A stretch of 64,000 nt of DNA from Azotosporobacter soli (GTDB taxonomy: Bacteria > Bacillota > Negativicutes > SG130). Of this stretch, positions 25,192 to 33,309 are shown piece after piece; position 1 is the first letter of the stretch; each line of letters opens with the position of its first letter. The notes under the pieces were generated by a model. The model searched no databases, had not been told where the DNA came from, and worked only from the letters and a program-made list of their open reading frames with translations. A program made the position numbers and the translations under genes. The stretch is from NCBI RefSeq assembly GCF_030542965.1, contig NZ_JAUAOA010000007.1, positions 1 through 64,000 on the forward strand, read 5' to 3'.

Positions 25192-26874
25192 TTATACTTC
25201 TATATAGGCAACGCGCATCACTTCACTCACTGTCGTTTTTCCCTGACACGCCTTATCAATCCCATCTCTCAGCATAGAAATCATCCCATCCTGCAGCGCA
25301 AAAGCAGCTACCTCATGTCCTGTTGCTCCACGGCATACTTTTTCCCGTAAAGCAGCACTAAGCGGCATCACTTCATGAATGGCCATTCTACCTCTGAAAC
25401 CGCTGTGATTACAACGTGCGCAACCTCGTCCCTTGTAGAAGCGACGCTCCTCAATACCGAGCCGGCTTAAAAAAGCCCGTTCCAGGCCATGTTCAGGCAG
25501 GATATATTCCTCGCGGCACTCCTGACAAATCACGCGTACTAAACGCTGCGCCACAACGCCCAGGAGCGAAGATGCAATCAAAAAAGGTTCCACTTCCATA
25601 TCGATCAAGCGGGCGATCGCTCCGACAGCATCATTGGTGTGCAACGTGCTAAGCACCAAATGCCCCGTCATTGCTGCACGGACGGCTATGTCAGCCGTTT
25701 CTCCGTCTCTTACTTCACCTACCATGATGATATTGGGATCCTGACGCAAAATGGAACGCAACCCACTGGCAAAACTCATGCCCGCCTTGACATTGACCTG
25801 AACTTGATTAATGCCTGCCAGCAAATATTCAACCGGATCTTCAACCGTTATGATATTGCAGCCCGGGTCATTCAATTCCGTTAGTGTGGAATATAAGGTT
25901 GTCGTCTTGCCTGATCCCGTTGGCCCTGTAACGAGAATCATACCATATGATTGCGCGTAGAGTTTTCGATAACGTCGCAGATTGTCATCGGAAAACCCCA
26001 GCTGCGCGACATCCAAGATAACCGCTTTTTGATCAAGTATTCGCAATACCACTTTTTCACCACGAATCGTCGGTAGCGTCGAAGTGCGAATATCGATTTC
26101 ACGTCCCTGCTCTTTCACCTTAATCCGCCCATCTTGGGGTACTCTCCGTTCCGCAATGTTCATGCCACTGATAATCTTAATCCTCGACACAATCGCCGCA
26201 TGTGTGTGCATTGGAAAAGTTGCAACATCATGCAAGATCCCGTCGGCCCTAAACCTCACCCGGACCGCATCCTCCGTCCTTTCAATATGAATATCACTGA
26301 CCGTCTCACGGATAGCCTGACTAATCAGGGAATTGACAATGCTGATAATCGGCGCATCATCGGCCATTTGAAATTTAGCTGCCTCCGGCAAAGAAGGTTC
26401 CTCGCGTTTTAACTGACTTACCGCCTTTTCCACCAGTTCCGTCACACCATAGCACTGCTGAATGGCACGCAAAATATCCGATTCAGCGGCAAGAGCCGGT
26501 TCTATCTCATAGCCAGAAGCCATTCTGACGTCATCAATGGCAAAAAAATTAGTAGGATCCGCCATCGCGACTCTTAGCCGTCCTTCATGACAAGCAACCG
26601 GTATCAATTTATAACGCTCTGCCAAACTGACCGGTATCGAAATGGCTGCTGTCCGGTCGATTTGAATTTGCATGAAATCAACGCGCGAAATGCCTAATTG
26701 TTCTTCCAGTGCATCGACAATTTCCCACTCCTTAACGCAGCCAAGCTCAATTAAACTTTCGCCAAGCCGTCTTCCCGTCTGTCGCTGTTTCTCCAAAGCC
26801 GCTTCCAACTGCTGTTCAGTTATCCGTCCTTTTTCAACTAATAACTCGCCTAATCGCTGCCGCTTTCGTTTCAT
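25192..26874 (-). CDS. pilB: Type IV pilus extension ATPase PilB with MshEN domain
   Basis: 560 residues from the second of two adjacent ATGs (aggtg upstream). Residues 7-30 and 36-59 each fit the 24-residue MshEN motif RLG-x2-hydrophobic pair-x2-G ending L-x2-Q, separated by five residues, the arrangement that binds c-di-GMP in MshE. The T2SSE ATPase follows: GPTGSGKTT, VEDPVEYLL, MVGEVRDGET and HLVLSTLHT. The zinc-type tetracysteine CQEC/CARC is near 455-490. First gene of the pilus operon; its leader holds a terminator and a sigma-H-like promoter. Confidence 0.94.
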   Translation of the reverse strand: MKRKRQRLGELLVEKGRITEQQLEAALEKQRQTGRRLGESLIELGCVKEWEIVDALEEQLGISRVDFMQIQIDRTAAISIPVSLAERYKLIPVACHEGRLRVAMADPTNFFAIDDVRMASGYEIEPALAAESDILRAIQQCYGVTELVEKAVSQLKREEPSLPEAAKFQMADDAPIISIVNSLISQAIRETVSDIHIERTEDAVRVRFRADGILHDVATFPMHTHAAIVSRIKIISGMNIAERRVPQDGRIKVKEQGREIDIRTSTLPTIRGEKVVLRILDQKAVILDVAQLGFSDDNLRRYRKLYAQSYGMILVTGPTGSGKTTTLYSTLTELNDPGCNIITVEDPVEYLLAGINQVQVNVKAGMSFASGLRSILRQDPNIIMVGEVRDGETADIAVRAAMTGHLVLSTLHTNDAVGAIARLIDMEVEPFLIASSLLGVVAQRLVRVICQECREEYILPEHGLERAFLSRLGIEERRFYKGRGCARCNHSGFRGRMAIHEVMPLSAALREKVCRGATGHEVAAFALQDGMISMLRDGIDKACQGKTTVSEVMRVAYIEV

Positions 26875-26914
26875 CATTTCACCTACACACGTTTTGTGAA
26901 TCATAATAATCCGT

Positions 26915-26958
26915 AAAAAAAGCAAGCCCTTGCATCATAAAATGAAAAGCTTGCTTTT
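26915..26958 (-). terminator. Terminator in the pilB leader, downstream of aroE
   Basis: aaaagcaagc (26918-26927) and gcttgctttt (26949-26958) form a 10-bp stem followed on the minus strand by a run of seven Ts. It lies after aroE but also after the sigma-H-like promoter at 27002-27028, so pilus transcripts must pass it. Confidence 0.8.
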
Positions 26959-27001
26959 AATCGAACGAAGATAAACGCTCTGTTCCGTATCTAATTTTTA
27001 T

Positions 27002-27028
27002 ATTCGCATGCCTGCAGTTTTTTCCTGC
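27002..27028 (-). promoter_or_regulatory. Sigma-H like promoter of the pilus operon
   Basis: Minus strand gcaggaaaa (27020-27028), N11, tgcgaat (27002-27008): all specified positions of the sigma-H consensus match except the purine at the first place of RNNGAAT. It lies in the gap between aroE and pilB, about 130 bp upstream of the pilB start. Confidence 0.5.
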
Positions 27029-27071
27029 ATAAATTTTGAAAATTTTATCATTTATCCCAGTTGAATTTATT

Positions 27072-27911
27072 TCATTCTTTTTCTTCCATTGCCTTGCGCA
27101 TTGCAGCACGACAATCCGCTCTTCCAGTCCAAAGTGCAAACGCCAATGCCCCTTGTTCAATCAACATGCCCGCGCCATTTAGAACGCGCTGCCCACGCTC
27201 CCGGCCGTAACGTAAAAACGGTGTTTCTTTAGGATTATAAATTAAATCATAAAGCATCGCGTCGGTAGCGATTACGCTCCAATCGAGAGGCAAAATTTGT
27301 TCGGCTTGGCCATGCATCCCGACCGGCGTCGAGTTGATAATGATGTTCGCTTGCTCACTAACTTCAGCAAATTTTTTTTCTTCCCAGCCGCAAGCTGCCA
27401 CTTTCACTAAAGGAAAAAGCTGCGCCAGTTCGACCGCTTTATCGCGTCGCCGCGCCGCTATTGTCACATTAGCGCCAACACCAAGCATGCCTGCAACAAC
27501 CGCGCGTGCTGCGCCGCCTGCACCGAGCAGCAGCACGTTCGCTCCGTTTGCTTCAACGCCAAACGCTGCCAGCGATCCCATAAACCCGCCGACATCGGTA
27601 TTATAGCCGATTGAGCGCCCTTCTTCAAACACGATGGTATTCACCGCTCCAGCCAAACGAGCCGATTCATCCAGTTGCGTCAAATGTTGCATCACAGCAA
27701 CCTTGTGCGGTATCGTCACATTGACGCCGCGAAATCCCATCTGTGGCAGCGCCGCAATCACACTTGCTAATGCATCCGCCTGAACCGGTAAAGGCACATA
27801 TGCATAATCCAGATCTAATTCTCTAAACGCGGCATTATGCATCTGCGGCGAAAAAGAATGTCCTATAGGCCAACCGATAATGCCCGTCAATCGAGTCGTT
27901 CCTTTAATCAT
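27072..27911 (-). CDS. aroE: Shikimate dehydrogenase AroE
   Basis: 279 residues. Shikimate-binding GWPIGHSFSPQMHN is near the N-terminus, NVTIPHKV with the catalytic Lys at about 66, the NADP motif GAGGAARAV, and NSTPVGMHG downstream. Reduces 3-dehydroshikimate. It overlaps yqeG by 8 bp. Separated from aroC-aroK-aroB by the whole pilus operon. Confidence 0.94.
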   Translation of the reverse strand: MIKGTTRLTGIIGWPIGHSFSPQMHNAAFRELDLDYAYVPLPVQADALASVIAALPQMGFRGVNVTIPHKVAVMQHLTQLDESARLAGAVNTIVFEEGRSIGYNTDVGGFMGSLAAFGVEANGANVLLLGAGGAARAVVAGMLGVGANVTIAARRRDKAVELAQLFPLVKVAACGWEEKKFAEVSEQANIIINSTPVGMHGQAEQILPLDWSVIATDAMLYDLIYNPKETPFLRYGRERGQRVLNGAGMLIEQGALAFALWTGRADCRAAMRKAMEEKE

Positions 27912-28476
27912 CTGTCCTTCCCCTTTCCGGCGGCAGCATTCCCCGCACCGCTAAACGCCGCAGCACAAACCGTTCCAAACAACGTGTAATCTTTGTCCCG
28001 GCGAATTCGCGCGCCGCAATGGGTCTGACCCATATCGTATGCATGCCAAGGCGATTGCCGCCCAACATATCCGTAAACAACTGATCGCCAATCACGGCAA
28101 TCGCCGCAAGTGGCAGGCGCATCGCCGCTGCAACGCTGCGAAATCCTTTGGAGCTCGGCTTATACGCACGACAGGCATAGGGCGCGTTCAGCGGTTTCGC
28201 AACCATCGCCACCCGTTTGCGTTGGTTATTGGAGACCATCCCCAGCTCAAACCCCTGCGCTTGCAACTGTTGCAGCCATATTTTCACCTTTTCTGGAACC
28301 ACTTCACTATCCCATGGCAACAGCGTATTATCCAGATCAAGAATTAAGCCCCTAAGGCCCCGTTGCCACAACTCTTGCGGACAAATATCGGTCACACAGC
28401 GATATCGCTCATTCGGTGTAATGAGTTTATAAAAAGAGCACCTTCTTTTTTCTTTACGCAGCAGCTCAAATAGCAT
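27904..28476 (-). CDS. YqeG-family HAD phosphatase
   Basis: 190 residues. HAD motif I DLDNTLLPWD, motif II VSNNQ, motif III Lys in YKPSSKGF and motif IV GDQLFTD are present, matching YqeG (HAD-IIIA). A phosphatidylglycerophosphate phosphatase role is known for some relatives; here unproven. The ATG at 28476 overlaps the sseB-like stop as TGATG, so it is coupled; an upstream in-frame ATG at 28494 is less likely. Confidence 0.88.
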   Translation of the reverse strand: MLFELLRKEKRRCSFYKLITPNERYRCVTDICPQELWQRGLRGLILDLDNTLLPWDSEVVPEKVKIWLQQLQAQGFELGMVSNNQRKRVAMVAKPLNAPYACRAYKPSSKGFRSVAAAMRLPLAAIAVIGDQLFTDMLGGNRLGMHTIWVRPIAAREFAGTKITRCLERFVLRRLAVRGMLPPERGRTDD

Positions 28477-29168
28477 CAAAAAATGCCCAGCCACTTTTTC
28501 TTATAAAAAGGTTCCACCGCTTCCGTAATGCGGTCGGCCAGCTCCGACGATCCGGCATGAACCAGCTCAAACGGCGTTTTTTGCCCGATGGCAGCTTTGA
28601 TTAACCAATCCGCCTTGCCGCGTATTTCCTCATACTCATATTCATCACAAGAAATGGCGACGGCCAAACGACCGTCCTTCATTTGCGCCAGATACGCTTT
28701 TTTCACTCGTGCGTCTTTTTTAAAACAAGTTGCAAGTTCCTCCTCTATGGCCTGCGGATCAACAGAGTTCGCTTCTTCAGCCTGCAACTGAATATTCATT
28801 CGTTGCGCGCCTTGCAGCAAAGAGGCAATTGCATCCGGTGGGAATTCACAGCCGCCTTCCGTCGTCGCATCAAGCATGACATAACTTCCATTGACAATCG
28901 CCAATAAGTCAAGACAAGAAATCGTCATATAGGGTGTATCCTCTTTCACCGAAGCCAGCATACACTCAAGGCTCGAATATATAGGCACCACCGGCGTACC
29001 GTCCTCCTTTTCCCAGGTTGCAAAAGCAATCTTTGCATCCCCCTGCGTCGACTGTTCGCGCCCATCCGTAATGACGAACACCGTCGTCTGGCGCAATGGT
29101 TCATACCACTGCGTCACAGCGGCGGGGTCGTTTATCGCAGTCTCCAGCAATTCTTTTAACGTATTCAT
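28476..29168 (-). CDS. SseB-like protein
   Basis: 230 residues: N-terminal SseB domain (about 8-115; VFVITDGREQ, PVVPIYSSLE) and a C-terminal SseB_C-like domain (120-230; VKKAYLAQMKDGRLAVAI, ELVHAGSSELADRI). SseB proteins are linked to serine sensitivity in E. coli, but the molecular function is not established. Cytoplasmic, no signal peptide. First gene before yqeG and aroE. Confidence 0.75.
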   Translation of the reverse strand: MNTLKELLETAINDPAAVTQWYEPLRQTTVFVITDGREQSTQGDAKIAFATWEKEDGTPVVPIYSSLECMLASVKEDTPYMTISCLDLLAIVNGSYVMLDATTEGGCEFPPDAIASLLQGAQRMNIQLQAEEANSVDPQAIEEELATCFKKDARVKKAYLAQMKDGRLAVAISCDEYEYEEIRGKADWLIKAAIGQKTPFELVHAGSSELADRITEAVEPFYKKKWLGIF

Positions 29169-29287
29169 AGGCCCTCCCGCTCAGAATATATTCTCTAAAA
29201 GAAAATGATACCACATAGTTATCGAAAAGCATACCACCCTCTTTTCACTGATAAAAACTCTTTTCTCCAAACAGGTGCGCTATTGAT

Positions 29288-29310
29288 AAAAAAAGCGCCC
29301 CGGCGGGCGC
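29288..29310 (-). terminator. Terminator after the 79-residue gene
   Basis: gcgccc (29295-29300), cggc loop, gggcgc (29305-29310), then seven Ts on the minus strand. Confidence 0.85.
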
Positions 29311-29329
29311 AACTGCTTACATATAAATA

Positions 29330-29569
29330 TTATGATAGCAAACCGTAATATTGATCTTGCAAGTCAGAGAATTCTTCATATTGCTGCTCGGCAAGTTCCA
29401 ACCAAACAATACTGAATTCACAGGAACCAGGAGGAAAACAAAACCAACGTCCATATGGATGCTCAATACTGCACAACCACTCGACAAAACCTTGTGCCAA
29501 TGTCGCACTAAAGTGATGGGTTCCGTAGACGATACCGACTCCGGACTCGACCGACACTTGCGCGCCCAT
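29330..29569 (-). CDS. Small protein of unknown function
   Basis: 79 residues, rich in aromatic residues (GRWFCFPPGSCEFSIVWLELAEQQYEEF), with two cysteines. Family not recognised. Support for a real gene: an excellent aaaggaggg site 6 nt before the ATG and a clean terminator after the stop. No signal peptide or membrane helix. It sits next to the decayed comM copy, in a part of the window with more turnover than elsewhere. Confidence 0.7.
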   Translation of the reverse strand: MGAQVSVESGVGIVYGTHHFSATLAQGFVEWLCSIEHPYGRWFCFPPGSCEFSIVWLELAEQQYEEFSDLQDQYYGLLS

Positions 29570-29585
29570 TACCAGCCCTCCTTTA

Positions 29586-29621
29586 TTATTTTTTCTCCTG
29601 TTCTTTTTCGTCGTCAGGCAT
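29586..29621 (-). CDS. Possible 11-residue charged leader peptide
   Basis: ATG at 29619-29621 with agggaag just upstream encodes MPDDEKEQEKK and stops 16 bp before the 79-residue gene. Too short to judge on coding grounds; it could be chance or a translated leader. Confidence 0.2.
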   Translation of the reverse strand: MPDDEKEQEKK

Positions 29622-29746
29622 CACTTCCCTGCAAAAAAACCTAGCAGAAGCATGACAAATGCCTGACACTTTCGCTTTGATTAATTCATACGAATCGCTT
29701 TAAAACCGCAAGCGGAATTTTAAAACGATCTCCATTTTTATTAGCT

Positions 29747-30036
29747 CTAGATATCCTTCAAACTCATCCGCAACTCACGCTGCGCTGCATCGATGGTTTC
29801 CGTTCCGGCCACCAGATCGGTGATAGTATTGCCGACTTTCATCAGGCGATAGAGCATCGTAGCCAAAGCATATCACTCCGATTGGGAGGTTAACCCGACT
29901 CGGAAGTACCCCTGCTATTTTCTTCACGTAGCTCCGCTGTTACAAATACCTAGACAGGCAGATCCTAGGTAGCGATTTTAGCAACACACGCGGGAGTATG
30001 ACATCTCTGCATTTATGCGCGAAATTATCACCACCC
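29747..30036 (-). pseudogene. Decayed partial copy of the comM 3' half
   Basis: Two pieces match the intact comM gene nearby in the same order and strand. 29747-29872 encodes YRLMKVGNTITDL...GTETIDAAQ...SLKDI, the counterpart of the ComM C-terminus (DRLLKVGRTIADLAGTEMIDEAQ...SLKDV), with a frameshift after GYD. About 29915-30036 resembles the part of comM coding for KKISGPL and the upstream INATISRVNAS-like segment. An internal stretch of roughly 200-250 bp is missing between the pieces. The rest of 29622-29746 and 30037-30112 holds nothing I can assign. Confidence 0.75.
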
Positions 30037-30112
30037 CAACTTCGGGCCGATTACACTTGCTCGCGTTTAGGTTATTCTTTCTTAATAGCATTTATCTCAT
30101 TTACCTCAACTG

Positions 30113-30652
30113 TTAATCTATCTTTTTAAGTTCTGCATCCTTATCTTTACTGAAAATCTCCTTCCACTCCATTAATAAATCTTCTTGAATTTGCCATTCA
30201 ATAGGCGCGCGTTCTCTAAATATAAAACAAACAGTAACCTTTTTTGCTGAAGCTATCTTTTTTAATTCCCTATCCGACTTTGTTTCATAATATATATGTG
30301 AGGAATATTTAGGAGAACCATTCTTGTTTTTTGTTGTATTTTCAGATATGCTATACGCCGTTAATTGTAACGGTTTCTCACTATCATCAACATATATTCC
30401 TGTTTTAGGTAATAAGCCGCAAGAATTTTCAATACTTGTTAAATCGAATCGTAGATAACAATATGTTTTATACCCATCTTGAAAATCGATTGTTGCGTAT
30501 GTATTAACCCTAATATCCTTTACCTGGTTATCATTCGATGCAGAATAAACTACTTGATGACCTTTTATATTTATTTCTTTAGATACTCCGGCAAAAACCG
30601 ATGACGAATTTAACAAACACATTAAAACAGTGCCCAGTAATACTTTTTTCAT
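30113..30652 (-). CDS. AT-rich gene for a secreted protein of unknown function
   Basis: 179 residues. A clear Sec signal peptide ends VFA at residue 21, so it is exported to the periplasm or beyond. The mature part is beta-rich with three cysteines (65, 78, 142) and a charged helical tail ending KDKDAELKKID. Family not recognised. Codon use and base composition are much more AT-rich than its neighbours, and it sits between the decayed and intact copies of comM, both signs of horizontal acquisition. Own sigma-A type promoter upstream. Confidence 0.75.
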   Translation of the reverse strand: MKKVLLGTVLMCLLNSSSVFAGVSKEINIKGHQVVYSASNDNQVKDIRVNTYATIDFQDGYKTYCYLRFDLTSIENSCGLLPKTGIYVDDSEKPLQLTAYSISENTTKNKNGSPKYSSHIYYETKSDRELKKIASAKKVTVCFIFRERAPIEWQIQEDLLMEWKEIFSKDKDAELKKID

Positions 30653-30723
30653 TTTATCAAAACCTTTCTGATATATTTATCACAGTATCTGCCGTAACGT
30701 CTGTCAGAAATCATATGGCGCAG

Positions 30724-30752
30724 ATTAAACCATTCTGCCTTAAATATGTCAC
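30724..30752 (-). promoter_or_regulatory. Sigma-A type promoter of the secreted-protein gene
   Basis: Minus strand -35 GTGACA (30747-30752) and -10 TTTAAT (30724-30729), 17 bp apart, each with one mismatch to consensus. It lies between the comM stop and the gene, leaving a leader of about 65 nt. Confidence 0.5.
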
Positions 30753-30774
30753 CGAACTCCGCTTACTAAACGCC

Positions 30775-32304
30775 TCAACTCCACACATCCTTCAAACTCG
30801 TCCGCAGCTGTATCGCCTCCGCGACCTGCGCTTCGTCGATCATTTCCGTTCCAGCCAAGTCGGCGATCGTCCGGCCTACTTTCAGCAAACGGTCATAGCC
30901 GCGTGCGCTCAAATTCAGACGGTCAAATGCTTGCTTCAGAAGTTCCTGCGCTTCTCCGGTCATTTGACACGTCGCTTTGACGTGCCGATGTCCCATCTGT
31001 CCATTCGCGCTGAGTCCGTATTTTTGCAGTCTCTCCTGTTGCAAAGTGCGTGCCTGCTGCACGCGCAAACGGATAGCCGTCGAAGATTCCGCCGGTTGCT
31101 GCGTAACCATATCCGAATATTCAAGGCGCGGTACACCGATTTGGATGTCGATGCGATCTAAAAGCGGCCCGGATATTTTCTTCACATAACGCCGCCGCTC
31201 CTGCTCACTGCAGGTACATTGACGGCCGGGATCCGTGAAAAATCCGCAGGGGCACGGATTCATCGAACTGATTAATAAAACACGCGCGGGATAGGAAAGC
31301 GACGCATTGACGCGCGAAATCGTCACCGCGCCGTCTTCGAGCGGTTGGCGCAGCACTTCGAGCACACTTTTCGGAAACTCCGGCAGTTCATCGAGAAACA
31401 GTACACCCTGATGGCTTAATGTGACTTCGCCTGGTTTTGGAATGCTGCCGCCGCCAGCCATTCCGGCGCTCGAGATTGTATGATGCGGACTGCGAAACGG
31501 ACGAACGCGCACCAAGCCGCCGCGCGATCCCGGCAGCAGTCCGGCGACGCTGTATATCTTCGTCACTTCGAGCGCTTCCGGATCCGACAGCAGTGGCAGA
31601 ATCGACGGCACGCGCCGGGCGAGCATCGTCTTGCCGGATCCAGGCGGCCCGACCATCAGCAGATTATGTCCACCGGCTGCAGCAATTTCGAGTGCGCGCT
31701 TTGCGGCAAACTGTCCCTGCACTTCGGCAAAATCATCCCATATCAACGAGTTTGGCGCATCATCCGACGAAAAATCAGCCGGTTTTAACAACGTTTCGCC
31801 GCGCAGATGGAATACTAGTTGTTGCAGACTTTCCGGCGTATGAACAGTAATCCCTTTTACCAGATAGGCCTCCGGCCCGTTATCGAGGGCAGTATAAAGG
31901 CGCAGACAACCATGTTCTTTTGCCGCCATCGCCATTGGCAGTGCACCTTTTAGGCCACGCAACTTCCCCTCGAGTGACAATTCGCCAATGAATAAGCTGT
32001 CTTGGCACGACGCATCAGGAATTTGACCGCTCGCAGCCAGGATGCCAAGCGCGATCGGCAGATCCAATCCAGCGCTGTCTTTTTTCAGCTCGGCAGGAGC
32101 CAAGTTCACGGTAATACGCCGAGCTGGAAACTCCAGCCCGGCATTCTTGATTGCAGCGCGCACCCGCTCTTTCGATTCGCGCACCGCCGTATCCGGCAGA
32201 CCGACAATGTCAAAGGCAGGTAATCCATTGCCAATATCGACTTCTACGCTGATAATCATTCCTTGCAAACCAACCGTTGTCGAGCCCAATGTCTGTGAAA
32301 ACAC
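30775..32304 (-). CDS. comM: YifB/ComM-family magnesium-chelatase-like AAA ATPase
   Basis: 509 residues. N-terminal ChlI-like domain (LPAFDIVGLPDTAVRESKERV), AAA core with Walker A GPPGSGKTM and Walker B GVLFLDELPEF, a zinc-type loop NPCPCGFFTDPGRQCTCS, and the C-terminal Mg-chelatase domain. ComM is a hexameric branch-migration helicase that promotes recombination of incoming DNA during transformation. The gene is intact; a broken copy of its 3' half lies about 750 bp downstream. comM is a known insertion site for genomic islands in several bacteria. No dprA beside it. Confidence 0.93.
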   Translation of the reverse strand: MFSQTLGSTTVGLQGMIISVEVDIGNGLPAFDIVGLPDTAVRESKERVRAAIKNAGLEFPARRITVNLAPAELKKDSAGLDLPIALGILAASGQIPDASCQDSLFIGELSLEGKLRGLKGALPMAMAAKEHGCLRLYTALDNGPEAYLVKGITVHTPESLQQLVFHLRGETLLKPADFSSDDAPNSLIWDDFAEVQGQFAAKRALEIAAAGGHNLLMVGPPGSGKTMLARRVPSILPLLSDPEALEVTKIYSVAGLLPGSRGGLVRVRPFRSPHHTISSAGMAGGGSIPKPGEVTLSHQGVLFLDELPEFPKSVLEVLRQPLEDGAVTISRVNASLSYPARVLLISSMNPCPCGFFTDPGRQCTCSEQERRRYVKKISGPLLDRIDIQIGVPRLEYSDMVTQQPAESSTAIRLRVQQARTLQQERLQKYGLSANGQMGHRHVKATCQMTGEAQELLKQAFDRLNLSARGYDRLLKVGRTIADLAGTEMIDEAQVAEAIQLRTSLKDVWS

Positions 32305-32327
32305 TTCGGTCCCTCCTCAATCCGCCG

Positions 32328-32882
32328 TCAGCCCTGCCAACGGGGAAACAATTGATGCTCAATGCCTAGACTATCACAAATTTTCCCTACCATCATGTCG
32401 ATCACTTCATTTAATGATTCCGGTCTATGGTAAAAACCGGGACACGCCGGTAAAACCCGCACGCCAAGGCGAGCCAAGCGCAACATGTTCTCCAAATGTA
32501 TCGCACTAAGTGGGGTTTCGCGTGGCACAATCACGAGTTTTCGCCCTTCTTTCAGCATCACATCCGCCGCACGCAAAACCAGATTATCGGCGATGCCAGC
32601 TGCAATCGAACCAAGCGTTCGCATCGAGCAAGGCGCTATCACCATAGCCTCCGTCAAAAAAGAGCCGCTGGCAATACTGGCACCGACATGCTCCACTTCG
32701 TGCAGAACCGTTGCCAGTTCCCTAATCTCTTTGCGCCCGATTGCGCATTCGTGTTCCAATACTTCCCACCCGTGCGCCGATACAACTACATGCGTCTCGT
32801 GACCTGCTTGCTGCAATACTTCAAGCAGGCGTTTGCCATAAATGGCGCCGCTGGCGCCGGTGATTGCTACGACGATTCTCAC
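32328..32882 (-). CDS. ubiX: UbiX-like flavin prenyltransferase
   Basis: 184 residues. GASGAIYGKRLLEVL at the N-terminus, CSMRTLGSIAAGIADNL (the CSMKT-type motif), VPRETPLSAIHLENM and PGFYHRPESL match the dodecameric UbiX/Pad1 enzymes that make prenylated FMN. The client UbiD-type decarboxylase is not in the window. It follows the comM start by 23 bp on the same strand. Confidence 0.92.
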   Translation of the reverse strand: MRIVVAITGASGAIYGKRLLEVLQQAGHETHVVVSAHGWEVLEHECAIGRKEIRELATVLHEVEHVGASIASGSFLTEAMVIAPCSMRTLGSIAAGIADNLVLRAADVMLKEGRKLVIVPRETPLSAIHLENMLRLARLGVRVLPACPGFYHRPESLNEVIDMMVGKICDSLGIEHQLFPRWQG

Positions 32883-32943
32883 CGCTGCATCCTCCTGCCC
32901 TTAATGATAATTGATGGTCTTAACACGATTTCTCTTTCTAACG

Positions 32944-33303
32944 CTAGCTGATAAATGCATTTATAATGTGATGGACTTCCAAGCGATTTTTCTCATCGAG
33001 CAGCACTTCGATCACATCAAAGCGGCAAGGTTGATTCCACTGCTTTGTCTGTTGCAGATAGCATTCCGCCATGCGCAAAATTCGGCGTTGTTTCGCTACC
33101 GTTACCGCTTCAGACGGGTGCCCATACCCAAGTCCGCTGCGACTTTTCACTTCAACAAAGACCAGACTTTCCCGCGCTATCGCAATAATATCAATTTCAC
33201 CGACTCGATTTCTATAGCCGCGCGCAAGGATCTGATATCCTTTGTTCTGTAAAAATTGCGCCGCCGCTTCTTCTCCTGCCGCCCCTAATTCTTTACCGCG
33301 CAA
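32944..33303 (-). CDS. YraN-family (UPF0102) nuclease-like protein
   Basis: 119 residues: GxxGEEAAAQFLQNKGYQIL, then GEIDIIA, VFVEVKSRS and the C-terminal RFDVIEVL. This is the restriction-endonuclease-like core with D, E-x-K catalytic positions. Function is unproven in the family. Lies 6 bp after the FlhB-like gene in an operon with rnhB. Confidence 0.9.
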   Translation of the reverse strand: MRGKELGAAGEEAAAQFLQNKGYQILARGYRNRVGEIDIIAIARESLVFVEVKSRSGLGYGHPSEAVTVAKQRRILRMAECYLQQTKQWNQPCRFDVIEVLLDEKNRLEVHHIINAFIS

Positions 33304-33309
33304 GAAAAT

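Noticed and set aside
24757-25350. Plus-strand frame of 197 codons opposite pilT and pilB
   Set aside because: Antisense to two well-supported pilus ATPase genes and spans their junction; not coding.
26874-27071. Cyclic-di-GMP riboswitch in the pilus leader
   Set aside because: Expected for a c-di-GMP-controlled pilus operon, but the conserved class I core sequences were not found; only a terminator and a promoter are supported.
29317-29508. 63-codon minus-strand frame overlapping the 79-residue gene
   Set aside because: Different frame inside a gene with a much better ribosome-binding site.
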